A stretch of DNA of 64,000 nucleotides from Bremia lactucae. Taxonomy: Eukaryota; Oomycota; Peronosporomycetes; Peronosporales; Peronosporaceae. Each line of letters opens with the position of its first letter. Position 1 is the stretch's first letter. Positions 9,318 through 19,237 of this stretch are shown here, in pieces. The position numbers and the translations under genes are program-made. The stretch lies in contig NC_090619.1 of the NCBI RefSeq assembly GCF_004359215.1, positions 858,520 through 922,519 of the forward strand. Direction: 5' to 3'. Under the pieces are notes generated by a model, which was given only the letters and a program-made list of their open reading frames with translations, was not told the DNA's origin and made no database searches.

Positions 9318-10238
9318 TCCATGCAAGGTTAGATCTCATGCGGTGTGTCTCTAAGGTGGCGAAGCTAGCAGCTGCACGACTAAGTGCAGCTGCTAACTAA
9401 ACGACATCAGCAGACGCTCAGGTGTCTGCTGTGGGTGACAGCTCGCCTGCTACTCTGACTGCAAGTATATTTTATGATGAGTCGGACATCTTGTTCGACT
9501 TAAAGCGTCTGTAAAGGCCTCTGGATCACCCGAGGCCGATATCGCCAAAGCAGTGAGAAAGAACAAAGTGATCATAAAATTTACTTCCAATGGAATGTTA
9601 GCTCGACTACTAACATCATCAGTCAAGAGGAGAGAGACTACGATACGTTGCGTGTCACTCCTCAGAAAAAACATTGGTTGCTCGCGAAGGGCAAACTTAT
9701 TTCGCTATTCTAGAATGACCAAACGATCGATACGATATTCTGCGTTCGTCTTATCAAGACTTCACAGCCCTAACGAGGACGAACGCGAGTTCTTCATTGA
9801 TGCCTTTGTCGACATCGATGGTATTCCCAAGGAATTAAATTTCTTAAAGAAGCTTCGGATGCTTTTGTACAAAATGCACTAAGCGTAGGCCGCGAGGCTT
9901 GGCTAAATAAATGGTTTCTGTACGTGACGGGTATGAAATGAGATATTTAGTCGGTGTACGATACAAACTACACCGTTTATCGAGAGAGGCAACGCAAACA
10001 TGCTTCTCACGGGAAGACCCATGTCGCTGCTGCGACAAGGACGCAGTTCAAGCACCTAGGTAGGCGTACTTCTCTTAAGAAATCTTTTGGACGGCGTACT
10101 TCTCCTATAAGATGCGCAAAGAGATTAATAAGTTGCAATCCTTCCGAGCGCGCAGAGCGTTCTTTTCCGATGAAGTGCCCCGTTTTACTTTATAGCAGCA
10201 TACTTCCTTTGGTACACTATTACCAAATAACGTTCTAA
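9318..10238 (+). pseudogene. Antisense ORF of family A element, copy 1
   Basis: This plus-strand gene lies inside a minus-strand retrotransposon, between chromodomain and 3' LTR. Segments in order, in changing frames: KVAKLAAARLSAAAN (9350), RRANLFRYSRMTKRSIRYSA (9690), PNEDEREFFIDAFVDIDG (9770-9825), then SVGREAWLNK (9885-9915), VGVRYKLHRLSREA (9945-9985). The same chain is read on the minus strand at 56905-55832 and in part at 45640-45451. About half of the differences in the best-aligned blocks are synonymous third-position changes, which argues that this strand was once translated. No family is recognised. Stops and shifts make this copy inactive. Confidence 0.55.
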
Positions 10239-10239
10239 T

Positions 10240-10430
10240 CGACGAGACCCGGCTCGTCTGTCTTCAGGTGAAAGCGAGTCCCAGCTGTCATGCAAGGCTG
10301 TTAGCGAGCTGAATAATTCGGGCTTGAAATCTCCTCAGATCGCAATGATAAGAAGCGATCCATGAGAAAGCGCTTTTCATTTTTCGAGTCCATTTATGAA
10401 TATGAAAGAAAAAGTCGGATCTCTATAGAC
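10240..10430 (-). pseudogene. pol: Degenerate chromodomain
   Basis: The minus-strand frame gives DSKNEKRFLMDRFLSLR and, after divergence, a remnant around the aromatic cage and HDSWD-like block. It aligns with the clearer chromodomain at 39499-39221 (GGQRFLVECIQNHRDVKG, LVRWRGYPPSHDSWDP). Chromodomains at integrase C-termini of chromoviruses direct integration to particular chromatin. Confidence 0.5.
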
Positions 10431-10446
10431 AAGATCCGACTTTTTC
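10408..10446. repeat. Perfect hairpin, 15-bp arms, 9-bp loop
   Basis: GAAAAAGTCGGATCT (10408-10422) and its exact reverse complement (10432-10446) flank CTATAGACA. It lies at the chromodomain/integrase junction of the minus-strand element and has no obvious coding role. Confidence 0.85.
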
Positions 10447-10676
10447 ATCGCTTTTTTAGGCAGCATGTACAATCAACACTGACTCACCTCAACATCTGGG
10501 CGACAGCTCGTCAAGAATTGATTTCTTGAAGAAGAAGTGAAACGTTTAAGCCGGGAGTATAAGTCTTTAGCAGATGTTTCACATCCGGGAGAAGCCTCGT
10601 AAGGGTAGAAAGGCGGAAACGTTCGACGTAAAATTTAGAATGCGTGTGCATCCTACGAGGCAGCTCGATCTTGTAT
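10440..10676 (-). pseudogene. pol: Integrase C-terminus, part left of the copia insertion
   Basis: The minus strand reads the end of the GPF region, RIQD-type basic block followed by a C-terminal tail ending in LLQEINS. The last bases TTGTAT (10671-10676) match the host sequence that resumes at 14932 with its copy of the 5-bp target site. Confidence 0.6.
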
Positions 10677-10924
10677 TAAAGACTTGTGGCAGCAGCCAAG
10701 GGCGATGCGCGAAGAATAGACGCCTCGAGGATAAGTAAAATGAAAAGTGAATTGTCATCTAGCTAGGCCGTTAGTTCGTCTCGTTGTACTACTCTAAGTC
10801 GATTGATATCGATTGTACGATATCAGTAACAAAACAATGAGTCGATCGCATCGTTACACACAATTACGTAGTGTCGTCCTTGCCATGTGGTCATTAGTAT
10901 GAGTAACCAACAATATCACCAACA
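10677..10924 (-). repeat. Copia 3' LTR
   Basis: Shares GACTTGTGGCAG, TCGTTGTACTACTCTAAG, CGATATCAGTAACAAAACAA and the ATGAGTCGATCGCATCGT block with 14696-14931. The minus-strand start TGTTGG follows a purine tract AAGGGGAG (10925-10932), the expected polypurine tract. Confidence 0.85.
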
Positions 10925-10929
10925 CTCCC

Positions 10930-11465
10930 CTTGACTAAAAGCTTCTAATCTTGGCTTTTTAGCAGTGACTCGAAATTTTTCGTCAAAATTGATTTCGTCA
11001 GATAATCTGCCAGCTGTGACTTAATTTCAGTAACTGTAGCTCGATAGTTTTGTCTTTCACATGTTCGCGCACAAAATGATATCGATGTCGATGTGCTTCG
11101 CTCGATTCTGATAGCCGTCGTTCTTAGCGATAGCGATTGCCCTCTGGTTACTCTTCATGAATCGTGATCGCGTAATTAATCTGCACTTGTATATCCTTCA
11201 TTAGACTTCTTGTCCACAACACCTCATGTACACACAAAGAAAGAGCCATATACTCTACTTCTGCGTGCTGAGCGCCACACTCTGCTGCATCTTTGCCTTG
11301 AAACTCGCAGGTGCGTCAATAACCATGACTAAGACCCCCGATATCGATCTGCGATTGCACTTTTACTTGCCCAGTCCGCATCCGTGTATGCGCTCAGGTA
11401 AAGATTGCCTGAAACTCCTTCATCGCATTATTTTTGCTCCACGTCATCTTCAGATGCCGCAAAAC
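10930..11465 (-). pseudogene. pol: Copia RNase H region
   Basis: Minus-strand pieces such as AEVEYMALSLCVHEVLW and HRHRYHFVREHVKDK match the copia RNase H region (the ALSxCxQEVLW and IDIRYHFVRE blocks). Frameshifts separate them. The domain leads directly to the polypurine tract and 3' LTR. Confidence 0.7.
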
Positions 11466-12690
11466 TCGAATCACTCCATTCCAGTGCTTTTCACACGGAA
11501 TTCCAAATGCCGACTCAGCTGACATACTCCATACGCAATATCTGGTCGTATGACTGTTGTCACATACAACAGCGACCCCACTAACGACCAATATGGTCGA
11601 TTCTTTGTTCTTGTGTCAATTTTGTCCATCTTGGTCATCGCTTGCCCTTCAACACTTGGATTCGATAGTGTTGTTTTATTAACTTGATTGATTTTCTTGA
11701 CCATTCTTGATTTATACGATCCTTGGCTGATCTACAGACATCGATTGTTGCGCAGGTACTTGACTTCGATTCCGATAACGTATGGAACGCCCCCTAATAT
11801 CTTCATCTGAAAACGACTTGTCAGTTGCGCTGCCACATCGTCCACCGCGCGGGCAGATTCAGCTCCAACTAGAAAGTCATCCACATATAAAGCAACGAAA
11901 TTTCGCGAGCCCTTGGTCTCTTTGGCGAAGATGCATGAGTCTACGGCGCATGAACTGTATCCCATAGCCACAAAAAGCACACGAAAGTACCTTGAACCAT
12001 GTTGCTGCCGCTTGCTTTTGCCCATACAGGCTGCCATTCAACTTGACACCTAATCGCGTTCTACACGAGCGCCCAGAGGAGGGTATACGTTTACATCTTC
12101 CTCCAAAACGCCATGCAGAAATGCAGTGTCTCTAGCATATTGATGGATTAACATCCCCTTGTGACAAAACCGCCCAAAACACTCGAATTGAGTTAAGATT
12201 CGCCACCGGTGAATATGTCTCCATGTAATCCACTCCATACGTCTGCCTGTAGCCAAGTGCTACAAGATGTGCCTTGTATCGTTCAATTTTACCAAGTTCG
12301 TTCCGTTTGAGCGCGAAAAACCCACTTTGTTCCGATCACCTATACTGTCCAGGTGCTTTTATCCTGCAATGCCTTCAATTCAGCTTGGATGGGCCTTGTA
12401 CCTATCATGAGCCTTGTACCAATCATCACGATGGGGTGACTTGAGAGCTTCTTCATATGTCGCTGGGGTCTCGAATGCTGCACATGCTTGTTCATAATAG
12501 TCTCTTTGTGCCTCTTTCTTGATACTCTTCGCTCCGTGATTAAAGTCCTCACCTGTACCATCCACTGGTACTAGCGCTCGAGATTGTCCATTTGGCACTG
12601 ATTCAAATGGAATCATTGCGGTATCTTGAGACGTTTGAACACTTGTTCGAAGACTTGGCTGGTCACCATCTGTCCTGGTCTTCATACTTC
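11466..12690 (-). pseudogene. pol: Copia reverse transcriptase
   Basis: Conserved blocks on the minus strand: an N-terminal piece with YKAHDRYKAHPS and ELKALQDKSTWTV (12340-12430), the catalytic ALYVDDFLVGAE (about 11870-11900) and the C-terminal YWSLVGSLLYVTTVIRPDIA (11530-11590). The Y-V-D-D polymerase motif is intact. At least five frame changes divide the domain. Confidence 0.85.
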
Positions 12691-13700
12691 TTCGACTGAT
12701 TCTTGATCTTTTTCAATCATCGTCACATCATCAATCTCAAGCATGGGCTCTGCAACATTAGACCGCACGACTGGTAGTCGAGCCATCGTTATCGTACGCC
12801 CATCTTGCACGTGACCCTCTTTCTGTATATTGTAACTGTCATCCATGTCCATGTCATGTCTTCCGTACCTCTTACTGCTCTTGATCGATAGAAACAACGT
12901 CTTCATTATGAACAGCGCGAATTTCTTGGTCATGATCTGCTGTAATGTTGAACGTACTGAACTGGCGGTCGCTCATTAAATTTAGCCGATCTCGTGTACG
13001 TCCCCCTCTTCGCATCTCCATCCCATATTCGAAACCCCATGATTTGGTCAGAGTAACCTAAGACAAATTCATCGAAGCGTCTTCTCGGTCCTCTTTGACT
13101 TGTCGACATGTGCATATCCCTTTGGCCCAAATACACACATCAGGATGGTCAGGTTTCTTCCCGAAGATAAACTCAAGTGGAGTTGTAGTCGGGAGACTGA
13201 CACATGTAACTCGGTTTGTGACAGAGACTGCTGTGTTCATCGCCTCGCCTCAGCCAACCAAATCTAGTCTACTTGCATATGGCTGAGCATTCCTCTGGCT
13301 CGCTCAGCCAGTGTCCGGTTCAAGCGTTCGGCCAGCCCATTCTGTTGTGGCGAATATGGCACTGTAGTCTGGTGCACGATACCGAATTTTCGGCACATAG
13401 CAGAGAAATGTCTGTTGTCGTATTTCGTTCCGTTGTCTGTCCTGACACCTTCTTGGACAGTTGGTTCTTAAGTATCTTGTACTTGTTGAAGCGATCCATC
13501 ACTTCCGACTTGCTTACGATATAGTATGCGAATATATACCTCGAACAATCATTGACAAATGTCACGACAAATCTGGATCCAGGTCCCATGACACCACCGT
13601 GAACCAACTTCCAACACTTTCTTGGTTTTCACCTGTCCATTAGGTGATTTCTGAAACGTCTTGAGGGTGCCCATAATTCACCCTTCACAGATTTCGATAT
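12691..13700 (-). pseudogene. pol: Copia integrase
   Basis: On the minus strand the core starts FVVTFVNDCSRYIFAYYI (about 13560, first catalytic Asp) and includes TTVPYSPQQNGLAERLNR with the catalytic Glu (13300-13370, across a frameshift). It ends with the copia-specific FVLGYSDQIMGFRIWDG block (13020-13070). The remaining part to 12691 is the variable linker before RT. The order relative to RT defines Ty1/copia. Confidence 0.85.
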
Positions 13701-14695
13701 CATCTTCACTGCCTTGGTTCTTCTTCCTTAATCTTCAATTTATGGACGCAACTTGCCATACCTTTAATCACCTTTGTAAGCTGATGACTTAATCTTGCCT
13801 GCCACACCTGTAGATCAGCCGGTCCTCATCCCTTACTTGTTTTTTTTGCTCTTGATTATTCTCTTCCCATATGCTGGCTGACTCAGCTGGGCTGCAATTC
13901 TCTTCTCCAGATCACTATGTCTCCACTTGCGCAGCCTTGCAATCTTGACGCTTGTGCCCATATTTGTTACATCTGTAACATCTTCCCGAGAGCTCGTCAC
14001 CTCTTAAAGTTGGGGTCTCAATGAGGGTGTTGCCCGGACAGATTTATTCCGATCTATCTCCCTTCATATCGGCGTGGTCCTTTCTTGAACTTGGAAGTAT
14101 GCGTACTTTTCAGTGCGACTTTTTGGTGCTCTGTCTTCGTCATTCCATCGTATTCCCGTCTCAACATTTCCTTAGCGTGAAACAGCGTCATGCCGTCATG
14201 CCGCCACGCTCTCAATTATTTGATGATGAAGTCAGCGTATCCCATTTGACTACCCATAAGGATGACCAAATGATCCTCCGGTGAGATCTCTTGTCCGACA
14301 GCTTGCATAGTCATGTACAGCTCGTCAAATCTCAGAAGTGGTCCATGATGCTTTCCCCCTTGGCCAACTTGAACTCATGTAGTTGCCGCACACACGATTG
14401 TGCATACTTTGTCGCAGGAAGAAAGTGTTTAGGATGTCCCAAGCTTCTGCTGTCGTCTTCGCCGTGCGGACCATTGTCTAAATCTTTGTGCTGATCACTG
14501 TTGACACAATCACGAAGGCTTTCATGTCAAATTCAAGCTGACGCGGTTGCGAATCCTTCTTCTGGGGCCTTCATAGCGTCTAGATGCTCTAGAAATTCCT
14601 TCTTTGCCAGCCTCATCCTCGCGTTGAACTCCCACACGAAGTAGTTATCTTCGCGGAGTATGTCGCCCGCGTCAGACGTGTTTGGGCTCATAAAC
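13701..14695 (-). pseudogene. gag: Copia gag with zinc knuckle; primer site at its start
   Basis: The N-terminus reads NYFVWEFNARMRLAKKEFL (about 14590-14650). A perfect CCHC knuckle, CYRCNKYGHKRQDC, lies near 13929-13985. An ATG at 14691 sits inside the bases next to the LTR (14677-14695); these read GGGCTCATAA on the plus strand, the anticodon-arm sequence of initiator Met-tRNA. That would suit a half-tRNA primer of the kind used by Drosophila copia and yeast Ty5. The tRNA match is from memory and needs the host tRNA to confirm. The middle of gag is badly frameshifted. Confidence 0.65.
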
Positions 14696-14931
14696 TTATG
14701 ACTTGTGGCAGTAGCCAAGGGCGATCCGAGGTGTAGACGCTTAGAAAAAGGTAAAATGAAAAGCGAATTATAGGTCCTTAGTTTGTCTCGTTGTACTACT
14801 CTAAGCCTATTGATATCGATTCTACGATATCAGTAACAAAACAATGAGTCGATCGCATCGTCACACACAATCGCGTAGTGTCGTCGTTGCTATGTGATAA
14901 TTAGTATCAGTAACCAACAATAGTACCCATA
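14696..14931 (-). repeat. Copia 5' LTR
   Basis: Partner of 10677-10924, somewhat shorter through small deletions. On the minus strand it would begin at 14931; its first bases have mutated from TGTTGG. It is followed at 14932-14936 by the target duplication. Confidence 0.8.
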
Positions 14932-14936
14932 TATAT

Positions 14937-15580
14937 GCATTTCCTTGGCGGTGCACTACACAAAACAGGTCGACGTGGTTGGACAGTATTTTTTTATTGC
15001 CCACATGCATCACTACGTGTTTAGGTAATTTCACAGTAGACAGTAGGACTAGGTCGTTACGTAATTCAAACAAACATAATTTCTCTTACATTTTTGTCAG
15101 CATATCGTTTCTGTCGATCCACCGCATCACAATGGAATTTTGCACGAAGCGAACCACCGCTTCTTGAGCCAGCAGGAATTTGCTTGCTGACTTAGTTCTG
15201 CTTTTTGCTTTCAAAGTGCCCAATGCGCTCTGCGGTGATATACTTCTTCTCTTCGGTGAGCGCTATTGCTCTCACTGTATTGTCAAGGTCGATGCTGAAT
15301 ATATCAGCGTCCTTATTATCAACGCCACCAATAGTAAAAAAATAAAAAAAGATTGTTAGCTTATAGTTCTATAAGTCACGTAGGTTTTTTAAAAAAAAGC
15401 TTTAGTAGTGTATATACATATTTCTAAAGGTCTTTTTGCTATTACTGAGTTTATCTTCTTCGATGTTGATTATTTCAACATCGGTATCTTTCAAATCGAC
15501 TGGTGAGTCAATAAGTGACGAGCAAGATCCTGATCGGTCTGCTCGAGCGGGCCACCCCTTGATCTAGAGTTTCACTCTAG
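14937..15580 (-). pseudogene. pol: Family A integrase linker and GPF region, right of copia
   Basis: The minus strand reads DLVLLSTVKLPKHVVMHVGN and the start of the NAY block, cut by the copia insertion. Further right is the charged linker (FVQNSIVMRWIDR-like, 15120-15200). The match to 25000-25430 fades at about 15580. About 60 bp of unassigned A/T-rich DNA follow before the solo LTR. Confidence 0.65.
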
Positions 15581-15643
15581 CAAACTTCTGCTTGATTCTC
15601 TTTTTACCAATTAAGGCTTATTATATTGAATTATTTTGATAAC

Positions 15644-16122
15644 TGTAACGGTGTGTCCCTTTACATAAGTACTATTACCTATAAGAGGAACAATAAATAT
15701 TATTTTCTATGAGAGGAGATGTAATCTACAAAATTATTATCTTCATTAATTTTTACTTAAATAATTCCAATATTACCAAATTGGGTAATATTGATCCGAT
15801 AAGACATTAGCTCTATTGATTGGTTGATTTAAGTCTAAATCAACCCCGCTAATCGTTATACGACACGATTGTGCGGTGCGCAAGGAGGCGTTAATATAAT
15901 AAGTTTAGTAGTAGATAGCAGATCGTTACGTATGACTAAATATGTTAATACAGCTTTACTTCTACAGCCTTAGTCTAGACCTTTAAGCTAAAGACCCTTA
16001 GCTTCATAGAAACCTTCCGCTGTACCTTTGGCTACGTGAATTTTCGAGGCACCTCATCTACATTGTAATCAGTGTAAGGTTAACTAGTACTGATCAGTAT
16101 TAGTGAAAGGTGCCCCGTTACA
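15644..16122 (+). repeat. Solo LTR of family A with 5-bp target duplication
   Basis: It is 479 bp, starts TGTAACGGTGTGTCCC and ends GTGCCCCGTTACA. ATAAC occurs directly before (15639-15643) and directly after (16123-16127). No gypsy internal sequence is attached, so this is the product of LTR-LTR recombination. It contains a near-perfect 26-bp palindrome (15768-15793) seen in other family A LTRs. Confidence 0.92.
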
Positions 16123-17132
16123 ATAACCATCATTGCTTTAAAATATGAAGTCTCTCGGCGAGAAAAGACAGGGATTCGATATAAAGACAGTTATTGGCAT
16201 TTTAACTTGCAGCTTTAAAGTAAATAGAAGTGATTCCATTGCTGATGTTTATTGTGTTCACCAGTAGTTTATGAGATGAATCCAATATTAATTGGATGTT
16301 TCTACAAAAGTCACGGTGCGAATTTCGACAAAATTTAAAATTTCTTGGCCTTATACAGTGCAAGACACTTAAAACCAGCAAACCCAGATATCGAGTGGCC
16401 AATTGTCGGATCATTTAACCATACTACTTTGCCCCAGATGATTGCTTTGGTTGTGGTAATGGTAGAACTCTAATAGCTGCTTGACAGGCTCTTTTAATAT
16501 TTGCTTCGACAGATGCAAAGTACAGATTTTCGTCATCACTGCCCTTCGAATCTCCAGAACTACTGCCAGTAGATTCATGAAAGCCTGAGCTTCGGCTTTG
16601 GCGCGCTTGATCTCTCTCATTTCCTGCATCAGCTCTTCCAACTTTGTTACGCGAGGCAAAATTGCTCAAGTTTTGTTAGAAGGCAGGTTGAAGGCTTGAA
16701 GCGGGTGAGTGGTAACTGGTGATGACTGAGCGTGGGACAGGGCAGGGACTCATGCCATACATTGTACTCTGAGCCATAACAGGTTAATCCAGTATACAGG
16801 TGGTGCATTTCGAACTCAAAGACGGAACAGAGCTGAACTAAGGAAAGCTGCTGTTGGATGTAATCTTTTGACTGAATACTATGCTGTTGCAGGACCAGTT
16901 TTGCAAGAAGCTGAGGTTGCATATGAGGGTGATGACGAGGGTGACAAAGAGGATGCCGATAAGGATGGTGCAATTTAGACCAGGGAGAGACTGACAACAA
17001 CCATTAACACACTTGTCACCCTATAAAAAACTGGCAAAGCCGAGTAAAACCGGCGGCTTGCATTTCTTACTTATCTTCGGCTGGTAAATTCTGGATATCA
17101 TCGAATAGCAGCTAGCACACTGGTAGCGGAAA
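16123..17132. other. Unassigned interval with weak reading frames
   Basis: Two overlapping minus-strand frames (16411-16659 and 16424-16669) include a helical stretch, VTKLEELMQEMREIKRAKAE. A plus-strand frame around 16831-16977 gives RAELRKAAVGCNLLTEYYAV and an acidic tail. None is recognised. They could belong to the DNA transposon downstream, whose limits I cannot define. Confidence 0.25.
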
Positions 17133-18536
17133 GTGCTGGCAGGGGTGTGTATTTTGCAAGCTCTCTGTGTGCTTGGTTACACTCTGCCTAGAGGGTGTAG
17201 AATTGCCTTTGTCACAGACGGGGAACACGCTAAACGAAGAATCTATCTGCAGGATGAAGACTGCATGTTACTCCTGCAAGAGTATCTTCGAGAAAATAAG
17301 TTCAGCGTAGAAGTATCAGCTTTGACAGCACATGTCAACCAGAACATCCTTTCGCAACTTGGACACGCCTAATCTTCCACAATCTCTGAAAGGACTGCGA
17401 CACGCTGGCCTCATTCACTTAACATCAAGTACCGCATAGTGACTAAAAGAATATACATTGACGGCCATAAGCGGAAAGATATCATTGCGTACCGTCAGCA
17501 CTTATTGGGGAGAATGGATGACCTTGAGGCACGGATGCCGTTTGTTGCTGGAAAGAGGAAGTTGAGGATAACAATGCAAAGTTCACTGCAATCACCTGGC
17601 CCCCTATTAATGGCATCCCTCCGCTCATCTTGGTAATTCATGATGAGAAAACATTTGCAGCTCATGATGGACTCAAGGATCTTTGTTTGCTAGACGGTGA
17701 ACAACCATTGCAAAAGAAGATCAGGGAAGGGCCATTCACGTAAGCGACTTCCTCTGTCACGTCATCGGCCGGTTATCACTTGATGAAGAAAAGACTGCTG
17801 AGCGTCCTGACGCTGCGGCCGGTGTCTACCATCCATCATGTTGGCTGGCACGCAACATGATGGATGGTAGACACCGGAGAAACTGTGCAAACAAGTTAGT
17901 GACTTGGCTATTCCTATCTTCGAGGCTCAATTTCCCGGCAATCAAGCTCATTTTGCGTTCGAAAATGCAACTAGCCACATTGCTTTTGCTCTCGATGCCC
18001 TTAGCGCCTGTAAAGCGAATCTGTTAAATGAAGGCAAGCAGCCAAAGATGCGTGCAACGACGTTGGGAAACGGAGTCTCTCAGGAGATGATTTTTGCTGA
18101 TGATCATCTTGATGAAACGCTCCGTGGTCAGGCAAAGGGATTGAAAGTCGCGTACTGTGGGAAGCTGGCCTGAAGGCGCAATGCAAATTTACCCTGTGGA
18201 TTGCACAAAATGCTGCGCCAGAAAAATTATGACCAGTTAATCGGACTTCAAACTGCAAGTTGGAATGATAGAGGAGCTGATTGTTGCCGCTGGCCATCAA
18301 GTGATATTTTACCCAAAATGTCACTGCGAGCTCAACTTCATCGCAAACTTTTGGGAGCCGCCAAGCGATATGCCAGAAAGCACTGTAATTATAGCTGGAA
18401 AAATAACTGGTAACAGTTCAGCTGCCTTGGCATCTGTTTCACTGGACGAATTACGTCGAAACTCGCGAAAAGTTTTCCGATACATGGACGTTTACCGGAA
18501 GATCTCACCAAGGAAGCAGAAGAGTATGCAGTAAAA
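17133..18536 (+). pseudogene. DDE-superfamily transposase, degenerate
   Basis: Blocks in order across frames: IYIDGHKRKDIIAYRQHLLG (17442-17500), ILVIHDEKTFAAHDG (17627-17670, first catalytic Asp), HFAFENATSHIAFALDALSA (17950-18008), IFADDHLDETLRGQAKGLKV (18090-18150), FYPKCHCELNFIANFW (18307-18355). From memory this order matches large DDE transposases common in basidiomycete genomes and distantly Tc1/mariner. The second acidic position reads F-E-N where those proteins have F-D-N, and the third reads F-I-A-N where an I-E is expected, so catalysis is probably lost. At least five frame breaks and a fold-back insertion (17819-17877) confirm decay. No terminal inverted repeats were found. Confidence 0.75.
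17819..17877. repeat. Perfect fold-back palindrome, 25-bp arms, 9-bp spacer
   Basis: 17819-17843 and 17853-17877 are exact reverse complements around GCTGGCACG. It lies inside the transposase remnant, in the segment between the first and second acidic blocks. Confidence 0.95.
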
Positions 18537-18643
18537 AGTACAAATCCCACCTACGTGTACGGCTGTTATACAAGATAAATAGTGTCAACTTGCGGCTTTT
18601 TTGAGCATCTTTATTGATAGTTTGTTGATAATACCTGCAAATA

Positions 18644-18907
18644 TTAGTATTTGTCAGGACAAAAACCCGCTGCGAACGCATTGGTGACACCACGTCTTAG
18701 AAACATGCTTGGTACTTGAATATAGTCGTTTTCACGCTCAGGCGTGGTGGGTTTGGAAACCTCATCCTTTACTTCGAAAGGGATGTCGCTATTGTAGTCG
18801 ACGACCACTTTCCCTACGAGACTACTACGATTAATTCGTGACTTGTTGGGCGGTATCGTCGTGGTGACGCAGAGAGCTGAAAAACAACCGTGAGCTGAAC
18901 TGTTCAC
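18644..18907 (-). CDS. Hypothetical protein, 87 codons
   Basis: The open frame starts MNSSAHGCFSALC and ends FCPDKY. A central VVVDYNSDIPFEV and the shared bases GTCGACTACAAT recall the antisense ORF of family C (SLIVDYNESTPLP), and the DNA to its right has another shared word (CTCGCAGTTC). It could therefore be a diverged member of that family. No LTR or polypurine tract was found next to it. No other similarity is recognised. Confidence 0.3.
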   Translation of the reverse strand: MNSSAHGCFSALCVTTTIPPNKSRINRSSLVGKVVVDYNSDIPFEVKDEVSKPTTPERENDYIQVPSMFLRRGVTNAFAAGFCPDKY

Positions 18908-19237
18908 TCGCAGTTCTCAATGAGGCAATGAAGACGGGTTTTAACCCGCGGTGTCAATAGTGGTGGGAGTGACAGGCTGCACTGTGGTAAATAATCGTTA
19001 ATGTTGTGTGGTACACACTAGGGACAATACCCCCCAAATATTACTATCGGTGATTCCTGACCAATTTATGGGAGACTTCAAATGAGGCGTTTTGGTGTTT
19101 CTAATCTACGACTGTAACGTCTATATTAGTAATACTTTGAATAAGGTTCCTTACATATAAACTATACTAAGTTCAGTTCCTTTATTTATAGCGTTCAGTG
19201 CTTTCCTAAGGCTTGCGCAGTGACTTGTAGGTACATA
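18908..19237. other. Unassigned interval
   Basis: No coding frame or repeat is recognised between the hypothetical protein and the LTR at 19238. Confidence 0.3.

Larger units (their letters stand above)
10677..14931 (-). mobile_element. Ty1/copia retrotransposon with two LTRs, nested in gypsy
   Basis: The element is 4.26 kb with LTRs at both ends, internal copia-order domains (gag, integrase, RT, RNase H) on the minus strand and many stops. It interrupts a family A integrase: TGTAT at 10672-10676 and TATAT at 14932-14936 are the 5-bp target duplication with one later change, and the gypsy reading resumes with GCAT at 14937. The order integrase before RT separates it from the gypsy elements. 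The LTRs look about nine-tenths identical by eye, so the insertion is not recent. Confidence 0.9.
8794..15580 (-). mobile_element. Family A gypsy chromovirus fragment, split by a copia insertion
   Basis: Minus-strand order from right to left: integrase linker and GPF region (15580-14937), copia insertion (14931-10677), rest of the integrase C-terminus (10676-10440), chromodomain (10430-10240), 3' region containing an ORF on the opposite strand (10240-9318), polypurine tract, 3' LTR (9214-8794). Everything upstream of the integrase linker (gag, protease, RT) is missing. Continuity across the copia is shown by 24863-24925, where the uninterrupted equivalent can be read. Confidence 0.75.

Noticed and set aside
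9318..10238. Secreted effector gene (RXLR or Crinkler type)
   Set aside because: No signal peptide, no RXLR-EER and no LFLAK-type motif are visible, and the sequence has a fixed position inside a retrotransposon family.
10408..10446. Hairpin read as a bacterial-type intrinsic terminator
   Set aside because: The genome is eukaryotic, the hairpin is inside a decayed retroelement, and it fits the class of fold-backs seen elsewhere.
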